From a virus: a DNA stretch of 38,960 nucleotides. The stretch is from the IMG/VR virus record IMGVR_UViG_3300038548_000038, positions 1 through 38,960 of that record; one strand, 5' to 3'. This document shows, one piece after another, positions 6,025 through 12,961 of the stretch. The translations under genes and the position numbers were made by a program. The notes under the pieces were generated by a model that saw only the letters and a list, made by a program, of their open reading frames with translations, made no database searches and had not been told where the DNA came from. Numbering within the stretch: position 1 is the first letter of the stretch; each line of letters starts with the position of its first letter.

Positions 6025-6939
6025 ATGAGCAATTTACTAACAATAGAATCATACAAAGGAATAAAGCCTAGTTTTATTAAACTCTCAAACGAAAAGACAT
6101 TTATAAGAGAGGTGAACTTTGCGATACAAGCATTAAAAAAGAATACTTATCTACAAAGTTGTGATATTAATTCAGTCTTAGAGGCCGTTTTGAATATATC
6201 TCAAACATCTTTAACATTGAACCCTGTACTTAATTACGCTTATTTAGTACCCCATAAAGGAAAGTGTGTTTTATATCCAGGGTATCAAGGTTTAGTTAAA
6301 TTAGCAACGGAGACTGGTACAGTTACCTCTATTGAGGTTCAATTGATTTACCAAGGGGATGACATAGAAATAGATTTAGCAAGCTCTGAGCGTGTTAAAA
6401 AGCACATACCTTATATTTTAACTGGAAAAGATAAAGGAATGATTATAGGCGGTTATTCTATCGCTATGTTACCAGACGGATCAAAGCATATTGAAATAAT
6501 GTCTTTGTCGGATATTCACGCAGTTAGAGAGTGTTCGGAATCTTACAAGTATGATGTTAAGAAAGGGTTTAAAAATTCGCCTTGGAATAACAACATGCCA
6601 GAAATGAGCAGAAAGACTATACTAAAAAGACATTTCAAGTATTTACCTAAATCGGATAAAAACGAATCTTTAACAAAGGCTATTGAATTAGATAATAAAG
6701 ATTATGATTTTCCTATGACTTACAGTCAAGGAAATTATATTGACAGTCTTTTAATCTCCTCCACTCTTGAGGGTGCACAAGCAAAACAAATACTAGATGC
6801 TTTAACCACAGGAATGACACAAAAGAGAGCAGAAGAATGTATAGAGTATTTAAAAGAAAACCAACTAGATGCAATTGATGCAGGAGGTAATTACTCTCAG
6901 GGAGATATACAAAATAAACTTTCTCAATTAAAAGGATAA
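6025..6939 (+). CDS. recT: RecT-family single-strand annealing protein
   Basis: The 304-aa protein has the RecT signature: an N-terminal helical region with SVLEAVLNISQTSLTLNPVL (residues about 50-69), then YAYLVPHKGKCVLYPGYQGL (about 71-90) followed by VKLATETG, and later MPEMSRKTILKRHFKYLP (about 192-209). RecT proteins bind ssDNA and anneal complementary strands, supporting phage recombination and repair of replication ends. A partner 5'-3' exonuclease (RecE, YqaJ or lambda Exo) normally lies next to it, but none is seen; the VRR-NUC protein at 8507 is the nearest nuclease. The C-terminal 60 residues (helical, with QGNYIDSLLISSTLEGAQAK) are an extension. It overlaps the next gene by TAATG. 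Confidence 0.92.
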   Translation: MSNLLTIESYKGIKPSFIKLSNEKTFIREVNFAIQALKKNTYLQSCDINSVLEAVLNISQTSLTLNPVLNYAYLVPHKGKCVLYPGYQGLVKLATETGTVTSIEVQLIYQGDDIEIDLASSERVKKHIPYILTGKDKGMIIGGYSIAMLPDGSKHIEIMSLSDIHAVRECSESYKYDVKKGFKNSPWNNNMPEMSRKTILKRHFKYLPKSDKNESLTKAIELDNKDYDFPMTYSQGNYIDSLLISSTLEGAQAKQILDALTTGMTQKRAEECIEYLKENQLDAIDAGGNYSQGDIQNKLSQLKG

Positions 6940-7124
6940 TGGACTTAACAAAAATCACAAACGTAGTAGTAGAAGATGTAGACCTTACAGATTTGCCCGA
7001 CCTGTGCGATGCTTTTATTGCGTCCGCGGATATTGATGGCGTAAAAATGACCGATAAACAATTAGATGAGCTCAACGAGGATTACGATTTTGTACACGAA
7101 CACGCTTTAAATTCCCTTTACTAA
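6939..7124 (+). CDS. Acidic protein, 61 aa
   Basis: Highly acidic (EDVDLTDLPDLCDAFIASAD, LDELNEDYDFVHEH). Joined to recT upstream and to the 117-aa gene downstream by single-base TAATG overlaps, so the three are almost certainly co-translated. It may modulate the recombination proteins; no family known to me. Confidence 0.65.
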   Translation: MDLTKITNVVVEDVDLTDLPDLCDAFIASADIDGVKMTDKQLDELNEDYDFVHEHALNSLY

Positions 7125-7477
7125 TGTTAATCATACCAGCAATATTAGAAAGCCATAGAAGTCTAAAGGATAAAAGTTTAAAACTCACCTTTGAGACACA
7201 GGAACCAACACCAGAGCAGTTGGTCGCAATTGCAATGAATACTCAAACCTTTGGATTCTTAGCATTTAAAGACAATCCCTTCAAAGAAAAGGAAAAAGAA
7301 ATGCTTACCACTTTAAAATCTGATTTTGAAGATACAGGAAAGAGTAAAAGCCAAAGATTAAGAGGTGTTTTATATCGCAATTGGGAACAGAAAAGCGATA
7401 ATTACGAGGTGTTTGATGACTATTACAATCATCACATGGAGAAAATGATTATTCACTTTAAAAATAAACTAGATTAA
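7124..7477 (+). CDS. Recombination-module protein, 117 aa
   Basis: Begins MLIIPAILESHRSLKDKSLK and contains GKSKSQRLRGVLYRNWEQ and YNHHMEKMIIHFKNKLD. I recognise this GKSxSQRLRxVLY...F-KxKLD pattern from small proteins encoded beside recT/erf-type recombinases in other phages; their biochemical function is not known to me. It is tightly coupled to the two upstream genes. Likely an accessory of the annealing machinery, inferred from context. Confidence 0.7.
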   Translation: MLIIPAILESHRSLKDKSLKLTFETQEPTPEQLVAIAMNTQTFGFLAFKDNPFKEKEKEMLTTLKSDFEDTGKSKSQRLRGVLYRNWEQKSDNYEVFDDYYNHHMEKMIIHFKNKLD

Positions 7478-7479
7478 TT

Positions 7480-7980
7480 ATGATACTAGCATACATTGCA
7501 GCAGGACTAGTAATACTATACGGAATTTACAAATTCGTATTCAAAAAGAAAAAAAAGAATATCATTTACCAAGTAATACCCATACAATACTCTGAAGGGT
7601 CAGACGCTAAAATTATCTTCACTCTAATAAACGAGATACGATGGGCGCACAACCTTAAACCATTATTGTCCGACGGTGAAACAACCACTTTAGCAACCAG
7701 GAGAAACAAAGAAATGATTTCAGACGGCAAAGCCTCACATAAAGGAGCAGCGGGTGAAATAGGAACACTCATAAAACTCGGTGCGGATGATGTAGGTGAG
7801 ATTATAGGATACAAATACAAAACTCCAGAGGCGTGTGTAAGAGCATGGCAAAAAAGCGAACGCCACTACATGCAGATTTTAAGCGTTACTTTTGACTGGT
7901 GCGGTGTTAGTGTAGAAGTTGATAAAAAAGGCGTTAAATGGTATTGTGTGATGTTTGGGAATGAAGATACAATTAACTAG
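7480..7980 (+). CDS. Membrane-anchored CAP/SCP (YkwD-like) domain protein, 166 aa
   Basis: Residues 2-22 form an N-terminal membrane anchor (ILAYIAAGLVILYGIYKFVF) followed by a Lys-rich stop-transfer. Residues about 45-160 match the CAP fold: LINEIRWAHNLKPLLSDGET near the start, MISDGKASHKGA with the conserved His, a GEIIGYK strand where family members have a GEN/GEI box, WQKSERHYMQIL, and a terminal WYCVMFG strand. Bacterial YkwD-type CAP proteins lie outside the membrane; their activities are poorly known. Under the positive-inside rule the Lys cluster after the helix would place the domain inside the cell, so topology is unresolved. It is unusual inside a recombination/early operon and could act at the cell surface against superinfection; that role is inference. 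Confidence 0.72.
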   Translation: MILAYIAAGLVILYGIYKFVFKKKKKNIIYQVIPIQYSEGSDAKIIFTLINEIRWAHNLKPLLSDGETTTLATRRNKEMISDGKASHKGAAGEIGTLIKLGADDVGEIIGYKYKTPEACVRAWQKSERHYMQILSVTFDWCGVSVEVDKKGVKWYCVMFGNEDTIN

Positions 7981-7983
7981 AGT

Positions 7984-8175
7984 ATGAAGATAGCAACCGT
8001 AAAAATAGAATTTCATCATTTACCCGATTTTATATTAAGTAAAGAAGAATATGATAAACAAGGAAAATTCAATGGATTTTGTAAAGAAAATTGCATAAAC
8101 AAATCGGATGTAAAAAAAGTACATCACATCCAATTAGAAGAAAATAAATACCCAACCCAAGAATGGGAAGGTTAA
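7984..8175 (+). CDS. Small unknown protein, 63 aa
   Basis: A soluble 63-residue protein with beta start (KIATVKIEFHHLPDF) and a Cys pair (GFCKENCI) plus a HH in the C-terminal half, possibly metal-binding. It is 3 nt downstream of the CAP gene and followed by 89 non-coding bases, so it ends a sub-operon. No family recognised. Confidence 0.55.
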   Translation: MKIATVKIEFHHLPDFILSKEEYDKQGKFNGFCKENCINKSDVKKVHHIQLEENKYPTQEWEG

Positions 8176-8264
8176 TACATTAAAATTTTAGTTTCTGATT
8201 CCTTCTGAACGTTCGCTCCATGTGATTTTAGTAGGTAGGAATTGGAACTATTTAAAACGTATTT
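8176..8264. other. 89-bp intergenic gap
   Basis: This holds a short GAACGTTC palindrome near its middle but no recognisable TAnnTTTG box, terminator or small gene. It separates the RecT/CAP group from the HNH/nuclease/methyltransferase group, so a promoter may lie here, unseen by eye. Confidence 0.3.
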
Positions 8265-8510
8265 ATGAAAAAACACACGCAAATATATTTTAATCATTTC
8301 GGATATGATAAAACTGATTTTATAGGGTGTGAAGTTTGCGGATCTGTTGCTGTGGATATCCACCACCTAGACGCTAAAGGAATGGGAGGGAGCAAAACAA
8401 AAGATTACATTGAAAACTTAATAGCGGTTTGTAGAGGTTGCCACGAACAATGCCACGACTCCAAATATTTTAACACCAAAGCAAAAGAAATACATTTAAG
8501 TAAATTATGA
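8265..8510 (+). CDS. HNH-type nuclease-like protein, 81 aa
   Basis: Residues 22-65 form an HNH core: CEVC zinc pair, AVDIHHL (first His pair), GMGGSKTKDYIENLIAVC with the central Asn, and CRGCHEQCH. It is the minimal HNH length. Stand-alone HNH proteins of this size in phages nick or cut DNA in replication, packaging or recombination. It lies in the plus-strand early operon with an ATGA overlap to the VRR-NUC gene, so a role in DNA metabolism is more likely than homing. The complete His/Asn set suggests an active enzyme. Confidence 0.82.
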   Translation: MKKHTQIYFNHFGYDKTDFIGCEVCGSVAVDIHHLDAKGMGGSKTKDYIENLIAVCRGCHEQCHDSKYFNTKAKEIHLSKL

Positions 8511-8893
8511 AAGAAGAAAAACTACAAATAGCAATTAGCACTTATTTAAAAGCACAATATCCTGACGTTTATTTTATGTCGGATAGCAGCGGCTTAAGGT
8601 TGCCTATGGGATTGGCTATTAAAGCAAAGAAACAACGATCTAAGCACGCTCAATTAGACTTGGTAATATTAGAGCCTAGAGGTCTGTATCATGGTCTTAT
8701 AATTGAGTTAAAGAAAGATGTTAAAGAAGTGTATAAAATTAACGGTGAGTTTAGAAAGTCTGAACACATCGAAGCGCAAAACAAAAGCATTGAGCATTTA
8801 AAAAGCAAAAGATATTTATGTTGTTATTGTTTTGGATTTGATGACACAAAATTAATTATTGATTTGTATTTAAAATTAAAATCTTATGACTAA
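8507..8893 (+). CDS. VRR-NUC domain nuclease, 128 aa
   Basis: Stand-alone PD-(D/E)XK nuclease of the VRR-NUC family: an N-terminal EEKLQIAISTYLKAQYPD helix, then Asp51 in QLDLVIL, Glu67 and Lys69 in LIIELKK, and Gln91 in HIEAQNKSIEHLKSK followed by the final strands. Stand-alone VRR-NUC proteins of phages are known to act as dimers on branched DNA such as Holliday junctions. With RecT nearby and no RecE/YqaJ/Exo seen, it is the best candidate for the phage's resolvase or recombination nuclease. It overlaps the HNH gene by 4 nt and the next gene by 8 nt. Confidence 0.85.
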   Translation: MKEEKLQIAISTYLKAQYPDVYFMSDSSGLRLPMGLAIKAKKQRSKHAQLDLVILEPRGLYHGLIIELKKDVKEVYKINGEFRKSEHIEAQNKSIEHLKSKRYLCCYCFGFDDTKLIIDLYLKLKSYD

Positions 8894-9164
8894 AATAATA
8901 ACACAAAACCAAAGAGACAGAGTTTTGAGATTGTTATACAGAACCACACTAAGGAAAGGGGAAGTAATAATTGACAACATGGACTCAACAATAGCGGATG
9001 AATTAAATATTCATATACGAGAGGTCAGGCATATTATAAACAAAGACAATATTGAAAGACGAAAGAACATAGGAATCAAAGAAGAGCCTATACAACATTT
9101 AATACTCGAAGCGAGTAAGGCTATTATAAATTTAGAAGTAGAATACACAACCGTAAAACATTAA
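8886..9164 (+). CDS. HTH-like small protein, 92 aa
   Basis: Residues about 30-60 (NMDSTIADELNIHIREVRHI) look like a helix-turn-helix in which a tail of helices follows a DNA-recognition helix, and the N-terminus is basic. It overlaps the VRR-NUC gene by 8 nt and precedes the next gene by 2 nt. It could be a transcription or DNA-binding regulator of the replication genes; this is pattern-level evidence only. Confidence 0.55.
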   Translation: MTKIITQNQRDRVLRLLYRTTLRKGEVIIDNMDSTIADELNIHIREVRHIINKDNIERRKNIGIKEEPIQHLILEASKAIINLEVEYTTVKH

Positions 9165-9166
9165 CC

Positions 9167-9436
9167 ATGACACCAACAAACCAACACTCAGAAGTAATAT
9201 ATCACGTATTACATAAATACGGATTCAGCCTAAAAGACGTAATAAACGAATCAATGTTCTTTAAGTTCCAGACTAGACTAAGCGAAATAGAATCAAAGCA
9301 TGGGCGTATAACTAAAAAACTGAGAGTAAAGTTTACCAACAAATTTGGACGTAAATCTTCTTACTTGAAATACTATAAATGTGTGAGTAATGATAAATTA
9401 TTAGAACTGTTTAACACTTTAAACGAAAGCAAATGA
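9167..9436 (+). CDS. Basic unknown protein, 89 aa
   Basis: Helical, Lys-rich protein (SEVIYHVLHKYGFSLKDVIN, ITKKLRVKFTNKFGRKSSYL) of possible nucleic-acid-binding character. It ends in an ATGA overlap with the methyltransferase gene, so it is co-translated with it. It could be a helper or antagonist of the methyltransferase, but no motif confirms this. Confidence 0.6.
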   Translation: MTPTNQHSEVIYHVLHKYGFSLKDVINESMFFKFQTRLSEIESKHGRITKKLRVKFTNKFGRKSSYLKYYKCVSNDKLLELFNTLNESK

Positions 9437-10515
9437 TTAAAACAGGATCAGACTTTAGTGGAGTGGGTGCATTCGACCAAGCATTTGAAAGATCAGGATT
9501 AATACAAGATAAGATATTTGCTTGTGATATGGATAAGTATGCAAGACAAACGTATATTTATAACTATGGTGAACCAGCATACTACCCGGAGAACGTTTAT
9601 GATAGGGTTATTCCAGAAGAATCATTAGATATTTATATGACCTCACCACCATGTCAAGGGTTTTCTATTGCCGGTAAAAGAGGGGGTTCAATTCTATTTT
9701 TAAATTCACATGAGTTTATTGTAAAGAACAAACCCCGATACTTCATATTTGAGAACGTCAAAGGACTTCTAAGCCATGAAAAGAAAAACAAAGATGATAC
9801 TTATGGAAATACTTTCAATCAATGGTTAAACTATTTGGGAGGTAAATCTGTAAATGGTAATCCAGTAATATTTCCACATGAAGAAAGTGTACCGTATCAT
9901 ATTTATCATAAAGTAATTAATGCAAAAAAATGCGGTGTACCTCAAAATAGAGATAGGGTTTTTATAGTTGGGATTCGTGATGATTCAGATAATACATTTA
10001 CCTGGCATAAAGATTTACCACTTGAAAAACGTTTAAAAGATGTATTGGAAGATGAAGTTGATGATAAGTATTATTTGAGTGAAAATGCAATAAATAGTTT
10101 AATTAATAACCATGACGCTCTGCAAAAATCAAAAGTTAATCCAGAAATAGCAAGTTGTTTACAATCACCCGGGAACGCTTGTGGAAATTATAAAGGGATG
10201 ACTGCTATTAGTGAACCTTGGATAGCGGATTACAGAACCGATGAAGGGTTAAGAATTAGAAAAAGCGGGTTATCACCATGCATGACCGCAAGTATGAAGA
10301 AAAACACAGAAACAATGAAGCGTGGTAATTGCGTTCCTTTGGTTGGTTTAAAAGACAAAATAAGACGTTTAACACCAACAGAATGTTTTCGACTAATGGA
10401 CTTCAACCCAAGTTTTAAATGGAATGTAAGCGACACCCAAGCATATAAACAAGCGGGGAACAGTATTGTAGTTGCATGTTTGGTAAGAATTATATCAAAA
10501 CTGAATCTATACTAA
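9433..10515 (+). CDS. DNA (cytosine-5) methyltransferase, 360 aa
   Basis: All main 5mC methyltransferase motifs are present in order: motif I DFSGVGAFDQAF (SAM binding, residues 7-18), motif IV TSPPCQGFS with catalytic Cys74, motif VI FENVKGL (106-112), motif VIII QNRDRVFIVG (171-180), and motifs IX/X RRLTPTECFRLMDF and QAGNSIVV (about 340-347). The region between VIII and IX (about 180-310) is the target-recognition part. No cognate restriction enzyme is adjacent, so it is an orphan methylase, most likely protecting phage DNA from host restriction. The start overlaps the upstream gene by 4 nt. Confidence 0.95.
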   Translation: MIKTGSDFSGVGAFDQAFERSGLIQDKIFACDMDKYARQTYIYNYGEPAYYPENVYDRVIPEESLDIYMTSPPCQGFSIAGKRGGSILFLNSHEFIVKNKPRYFIFENVKGLLSHEKKNKDDTYGNTFNQWLNYLGGKSVNGNPVIFPHEESVPYHIYHKVINAKKCGVPQNRDRVFIVGIRDDSDNTFTWHKDLPLEKRLKDVLEDEVDDKYYLSENAINSLINNHDALQKSKVNPEIASCLQSPGNACGNYKGMTAISEPWIADYRTDEGLRIRKSGLSPCMTASMKKNTETMKRGNCVPLVGLKDKIRRLTPTECFRLMDFNPSFKWNVSDTQAYKQAGNSIVVACLVRIISKLNLY

Positions 10516-10550
10516 CACTCCTTTAATTAGTTTATTTAAAATAAAAGACG

Positions 10551-10558
10551 TAGATTTG
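10551..10558 (+). promoter_or_regulatory. Candidate promoter (-7 box) before structured leader
   Basis: TAGATTTG matches TAnnTTTG exactly. A transcript starting 6-7 nt downstream (about 10564-10565) would begin at the first base of an RNA stem. The -33 region (about 10528-10531) has no clear TTTG. Confidence 0.45.
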
Positions 10559-10564
10559 CTTTAT

Positions 10565-10669
10565 AGTTGGCTTCTGACATTATACCAACTTAACGAGATT
10601 ATATAACTCTCATAATGAAAGCGAAGTCAGAAGCGTTGGATTTATGGGAGTTTTTTTATACTCAAAATT
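10565..10669 (+). ncRNA. Structured leader RNA with pseudoknot-like pairing
   Basis: AGTTGG (10565-10570) pairs with CCAACT (10585-10590). The loop between them contains TTCTGAC, part of GCTTCTGAC (10570-10578), which can pair perfectly with GTCAGAAGC (10626-10634), an H-type pseudoknot arrangement. A second GTTGG (10635-10639) could instead pair with CCAAC, giving two mutually exclusive folds. A small hairpin (GAG/CTC around TTATATAA) lies between. A 24-codon frame (ATG 10615 to TGA 10689) overlaps the gene start and might be a leader peptide. It does not match a riboswitch I know. It could control the zinc-protein/replication genes downstream or be an independent RNA. Confidence 0.5.
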
Positions 10670-10885
10670 ATGAAAATATATCAATGTGATAACGATAACT
10701 GTTCTGAAAAGGCATCTAATTTAGATGAATGGTTAGAAATAGGAAGTGTAAGCGGTAAAAACTTAAAAATAAAAAACAACCTCCCTGGCAGAAATTTAGT
10801 ATCAATGAGTAATCATACTGATTTGCATTTTTGTTCTGCTCAATGCCTTATATCAAGGTTTGTAGATAAGTTAATTATAACATAG
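10670..10885 (+). CDS. Small zinc-binding protein, 71 aa
   Basis: Two cysteine pairs, Cys6/Cys11 (YQCDNDNC) and Cys55/Cys59 (LHFCSAQC), frame a helix and strands (SNLDEWLEIGS), a layout of small phage zinc fingers with one distant CxxxC half. No catalytic residues. It is the first gene after the structured leader and 3 nt before the replication initiator, suggesting an accessory of DNA replication or a transcription regulator. Confidence 0.65.
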   Translation: MKIYQCDNDNCSEKASNLDEWLEIGSVSGKNLKIKNNLPGRNLVSMSNHTDLHFCSAQCLISRFVDKLIIT

Positions 10886-10888
10886 ATT

Positions 10889-11521
10889 ATGAACAGTTAC
10901 GAACTTTCTAGGAATTGGTTTGATTTCTGTTTTGAGAATCCAGAAAAAATAAAACCAAATCATACAGCGGTGTATTTTTTTGCAATTGAACATTGTAATA
11001 GATTAGGATGGAAAGAAAAATATGGATTTCCTACAACTATGGCAATGGAAGCGGTGGGTATAAAATCATATAATACATACATAAACACCTTTAATGATTT
11101 GGTTGAATGGAGGTTTATTAAAGTCATTCAAAGAAGTAAAAATCAGTACTCAGCAAATATAATTGCCCTATCAAATTTTAATAGGGCACTTGATAAAGCA
11201 CTTGATAAAGCATTGATAAAGCACGGGTCAAAGCAAAGTGAAAGCACAGGCGAAAGCATTGATAGTATAAATAAACAAGTAACAATTAAACAAACAACTA
11301 AAGAACATAAAGAAATTATATACCCAACTTTAGATGAGTTTTTAACATACTGTGTAGAGAGCATAGCAACAGACAGATCTGAATACTTGGCTAAAAAACA
11401 ATCCGCTATACTTAAATACAAATCTTGGGAGGTGGATGACTGGCATAAAACAATAGGCGGCAAAAGAACCAAAATAAAGAACTGGAAAACAACAATATTA
11501 AACACTTGGAAATGGCTATAA
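10889..11521 (+). CDS. Replication initiator / replisome organiser-like protein, 210 aa
   Basis: N-terminal residues 1-90 form a winged-helix-like region (SRNWFDFCFENPEKIKPNHT, FPTTMAMEAVGIKSYNTYIN, RFIKVIQRSKNQYSA). A low-complexity linker (about 98-133, with DKALDKALIKHGS) leads to a C-terminal domain ending GGKRTKIKNWKTTILNTWKW, which resembles primosomal/DnaD-like ends of Bacteroidota phage replication proteins. The linker DNA carries tandem repeats and a hairpin (11165-11224) that look like an origin, as in lambda O. Likely it binds these repeats and loads the replication machinery. Confidence 0.7.
   Translation: MNSYELSRNWFDFCFENPEKIKPNHTAVYFFAIEHCNRLGWKEKYGFPTTMAMEAVGIKSYNTYINTFNDLVEWRFIKVIQRSKNQYSANIIALSNFNRALDKALDKALIKHGSKQSESTGESIDSINKQVTIKQTTKEHKEIIYPTLDEFLTYCVESIATDRSEYLAKKQSAILKYKSWEVDDWHKTIGGKRTKIKNWKTTILNTWKWL
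11165..11224 (+). other. Candidate replication origin: hairpin plus three iteron-like repeats
   Basis: GCCCTAT (11165-11171) and ATAGGGC (11181-11187) form a perfect 7-bp inverted repeat around a 9-nt AT-rich loop. It overlaps two bases of three tandem repeats: GCACTTGATAAA (11186-11197), GCACTTGATAAA (11198-11209) and GCATTGATAAA (11210-11220), followed by GCAC. The cluster sits in the linker of the probable initiator gene, as the iterons of lambda O do. Confidence 0.5.
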
Positions 11522-11835
11522 AAACAGACACCGATATTTTAGAAACATTAATATACTGTTTAATCAACCAGCACTGTATAGAATACATGAACCAGGAGCA
11601 ACCGATTAACTTAACAGTAATTTACAGAAAGATAAACACCGCTTTAGAATACGAGACTAATTTAGCAATGCGTGAAATTGCTAGTAAGTTAGAGCATCAG
11701 GAGTTATTGCTAACTTTACAAACAGGTGGGACTAAAAAACTAGAACAGTTAATTTTAAAAGGGCGTACCAACTACAACAAGACTATCACAAGAATGATGT
11801 TAGCAATTAAAAACCAATCTAAATTTATACATTAA
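11512..11835 (+). CDS. Unknown protein, 107 aa
   Basis: ATG 11512 (MAIKTDTDILETLIYC...) is preferred to the upstream TTG at 11506; it overlaps the initiator end by 10 nt. The protein is helical and Leu/Gln-rich (TDTDILETLIYCLINQHCIE, NLAMREIASKLEHQELLLTL) and ends RTNYNKTITRMMLAIKNQSK. It lies between the initiator and the ATPase genes, so a helicase loader or primase accessory role is conceivable; no motif was recognised. Confidence 0.65.
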   Translation: MAIKTDTDILETLIYCLINQHCIEYMNQEQPINLTVIYRKINTALEYETNLAMREIASKLEHQELLLTLQTGGTKKLEQLILKGRTNYNKTITRMMLAIKNQSKFIH

Positions 11836-11848
11836 AACTATAATTATC

Positions 11849-12088
11849 ATGACAAGATTACAAAAAGAATTTAAAGTAAAGAGATTAAAAAACGGAATGG
11901 GGCATAGTCATTTATTAGCGGTTACAGATGAAGCTTGTGAAGATATACACATTGGAACGGTTGTAATAATTCCTTATGCAGATGGATTTAAAGACCCGAT
12001 CAAAGTTTTGCTACAAGTTGATGGAAATGGTGTACCAAAACGAGCAAATAAAAAGTTTGCAATTGTGTCTAAATATATTTACGAGTAA
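11849..12088 (+). CDS. Small unknown protein, 79 aa
   Basis: A basic, beta-rich protein (KEFKVKRLKNGMGHSHLLAV, DIHIGTVVIIPYADGF, KKFAIVSKYIYE). No motif or membrane segment. It lies 18 nt before the RecA-like ATPase gene in the replication cluster. No family recognised. Confidence 0.6.
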   Translation: MTRLQKEFKVKRLKNGMGHSHLLAVTDEACEDIHIGTVVIIPYADGFKDPIKVLLQVDGNGVPKRANKKFAIVSKYIYE

Positions 12089-12106
12089 TCAATCAAACTG
12101 TAGGAT

Positions 12107-12925
12107 ATGGACAATTTAGAATACTTTAAAGGCTCTAAGGTGCTAAAGGATATGCACAAACAATCAATTATAGACACCTCTGTAAAGGTTAAGTTTCCCC
12201 CTTGTGCAATTAGCATAGGTAATTTTAACGTAGGTACTCAATCGTATAACAATCCTTTTGGAACGTATGGGAACTTCTCTGTAGTATCAGGAATGGGTAA
12301 AGTTAGAAAGTCTTTTTTTATATCTACTTTAGTATCTGCATATATCGGAGGTAACTCAAATGCCTATGCGAGCGATTTTAAAGGGCACTGGGACGGTAAT
12401 AAAGTTATTCTACACTTTGATACGGAGCAAGGTGATTGGCATGCTCAGAACTGCGCTGTGCGTGTTGAAAAGTTAGTAGGAAACAAAAACCCTAAGTACT
12501 TTCCAAAGAAATTAAGAAAGTGGGGCGCAAAAGATAGGGTAGAATATATTGAATGGTGTATATTAAACAGCCATTATAAGCGTGACGGGATAGGATTAGT
12601 AATAATCGATGGGATTGCAGATTTAGTTACTGATGTGAACAGTTTAGTAGAGTGTAATGAGTTGGTACAAAAATTAATGATGTGGACTGAGGTGTCTAAT
12701 TGCCATTTAATAACCGTTATACACACTAATTTTGACAGTAAAAAAGCAACTGGACACTTAGGATCAGCGGTGATGAAAAAAGCGGAAACAGTTTGTGTAA
12801 TTACGGCAACAGAACATCAATCAGAAGTAGAATTTAAAATGACTAGAGGTAGCAAAATAGATAATATTGCCTTTAATATAGATAACGAGGGATTACCTCA
12901 CGTTACAGTACCTAGTATAATCTAA
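12107..12925 (+). CDS. RecA/RepA-like AAA_25 ATPase (replicative helicase type), 272 aa
   Basis: The core has a P-loop-like SGMGKVRKSFF (residues 61-71), a conserved strand VILHFDTEQ (100-108), and Walker B GLVIIDGIADL (163-173). A SNCHLITVIHTN motif (about 197-208) resembles the sensor strand of RecA/DnaB-like helicases such as RepA. The P-loop is atypical: Arg occupies the usual Gly before Lys-Ser (GxxxxRKS), a variant I associate with this family in Bacteroidota. The protein probably unwinds or translocates on DNA at replication forks with the initiator upstream. No primase domain is attached. Confidence 0.78.
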   Translation: MDNLEYFKGSKVLKDMHKQSIIDTSVKVKFPPCAISIGNFNVGTQSYNNPFGTYGNFSVVSGMGKVRKSFFISTLVSAYIGGNSNAYASDFKGHWDGNKVILHFDTEQGDWHAQNCAVRVEKLVGNKNPKYFPKKLRKWGAKDRVEYIEWCILNSHYKRDGIGLVIIDGIADLVTDVNSLVECNELVQKLMMWTEVSNCHLITVIHTNFDSKKATGHLGSAVMKKAETVCVITATEHQSEVEFKMTRGSKIDNIAFNIDNEGLPHVTVPSII

Positions 12926-12961
12926 AATAAACCAATTAATCAACTAAGATATATTTAAATT

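Noticed and set aside
8172-8366. Minus-strand ORF of 64 aa opposite the HNH gene
   Set aside because: It covers the intergenic gap but also the conserved HNH coding part; no start context or neighbour supports it.
10615-10689. 24-aa upstream ORF as a real gene
   Set aside because: It begins inside the leader stem and overlaps the zinc-protein start; no sequence feature sets it apart from chance, so it is mentioned only in the leader entry.
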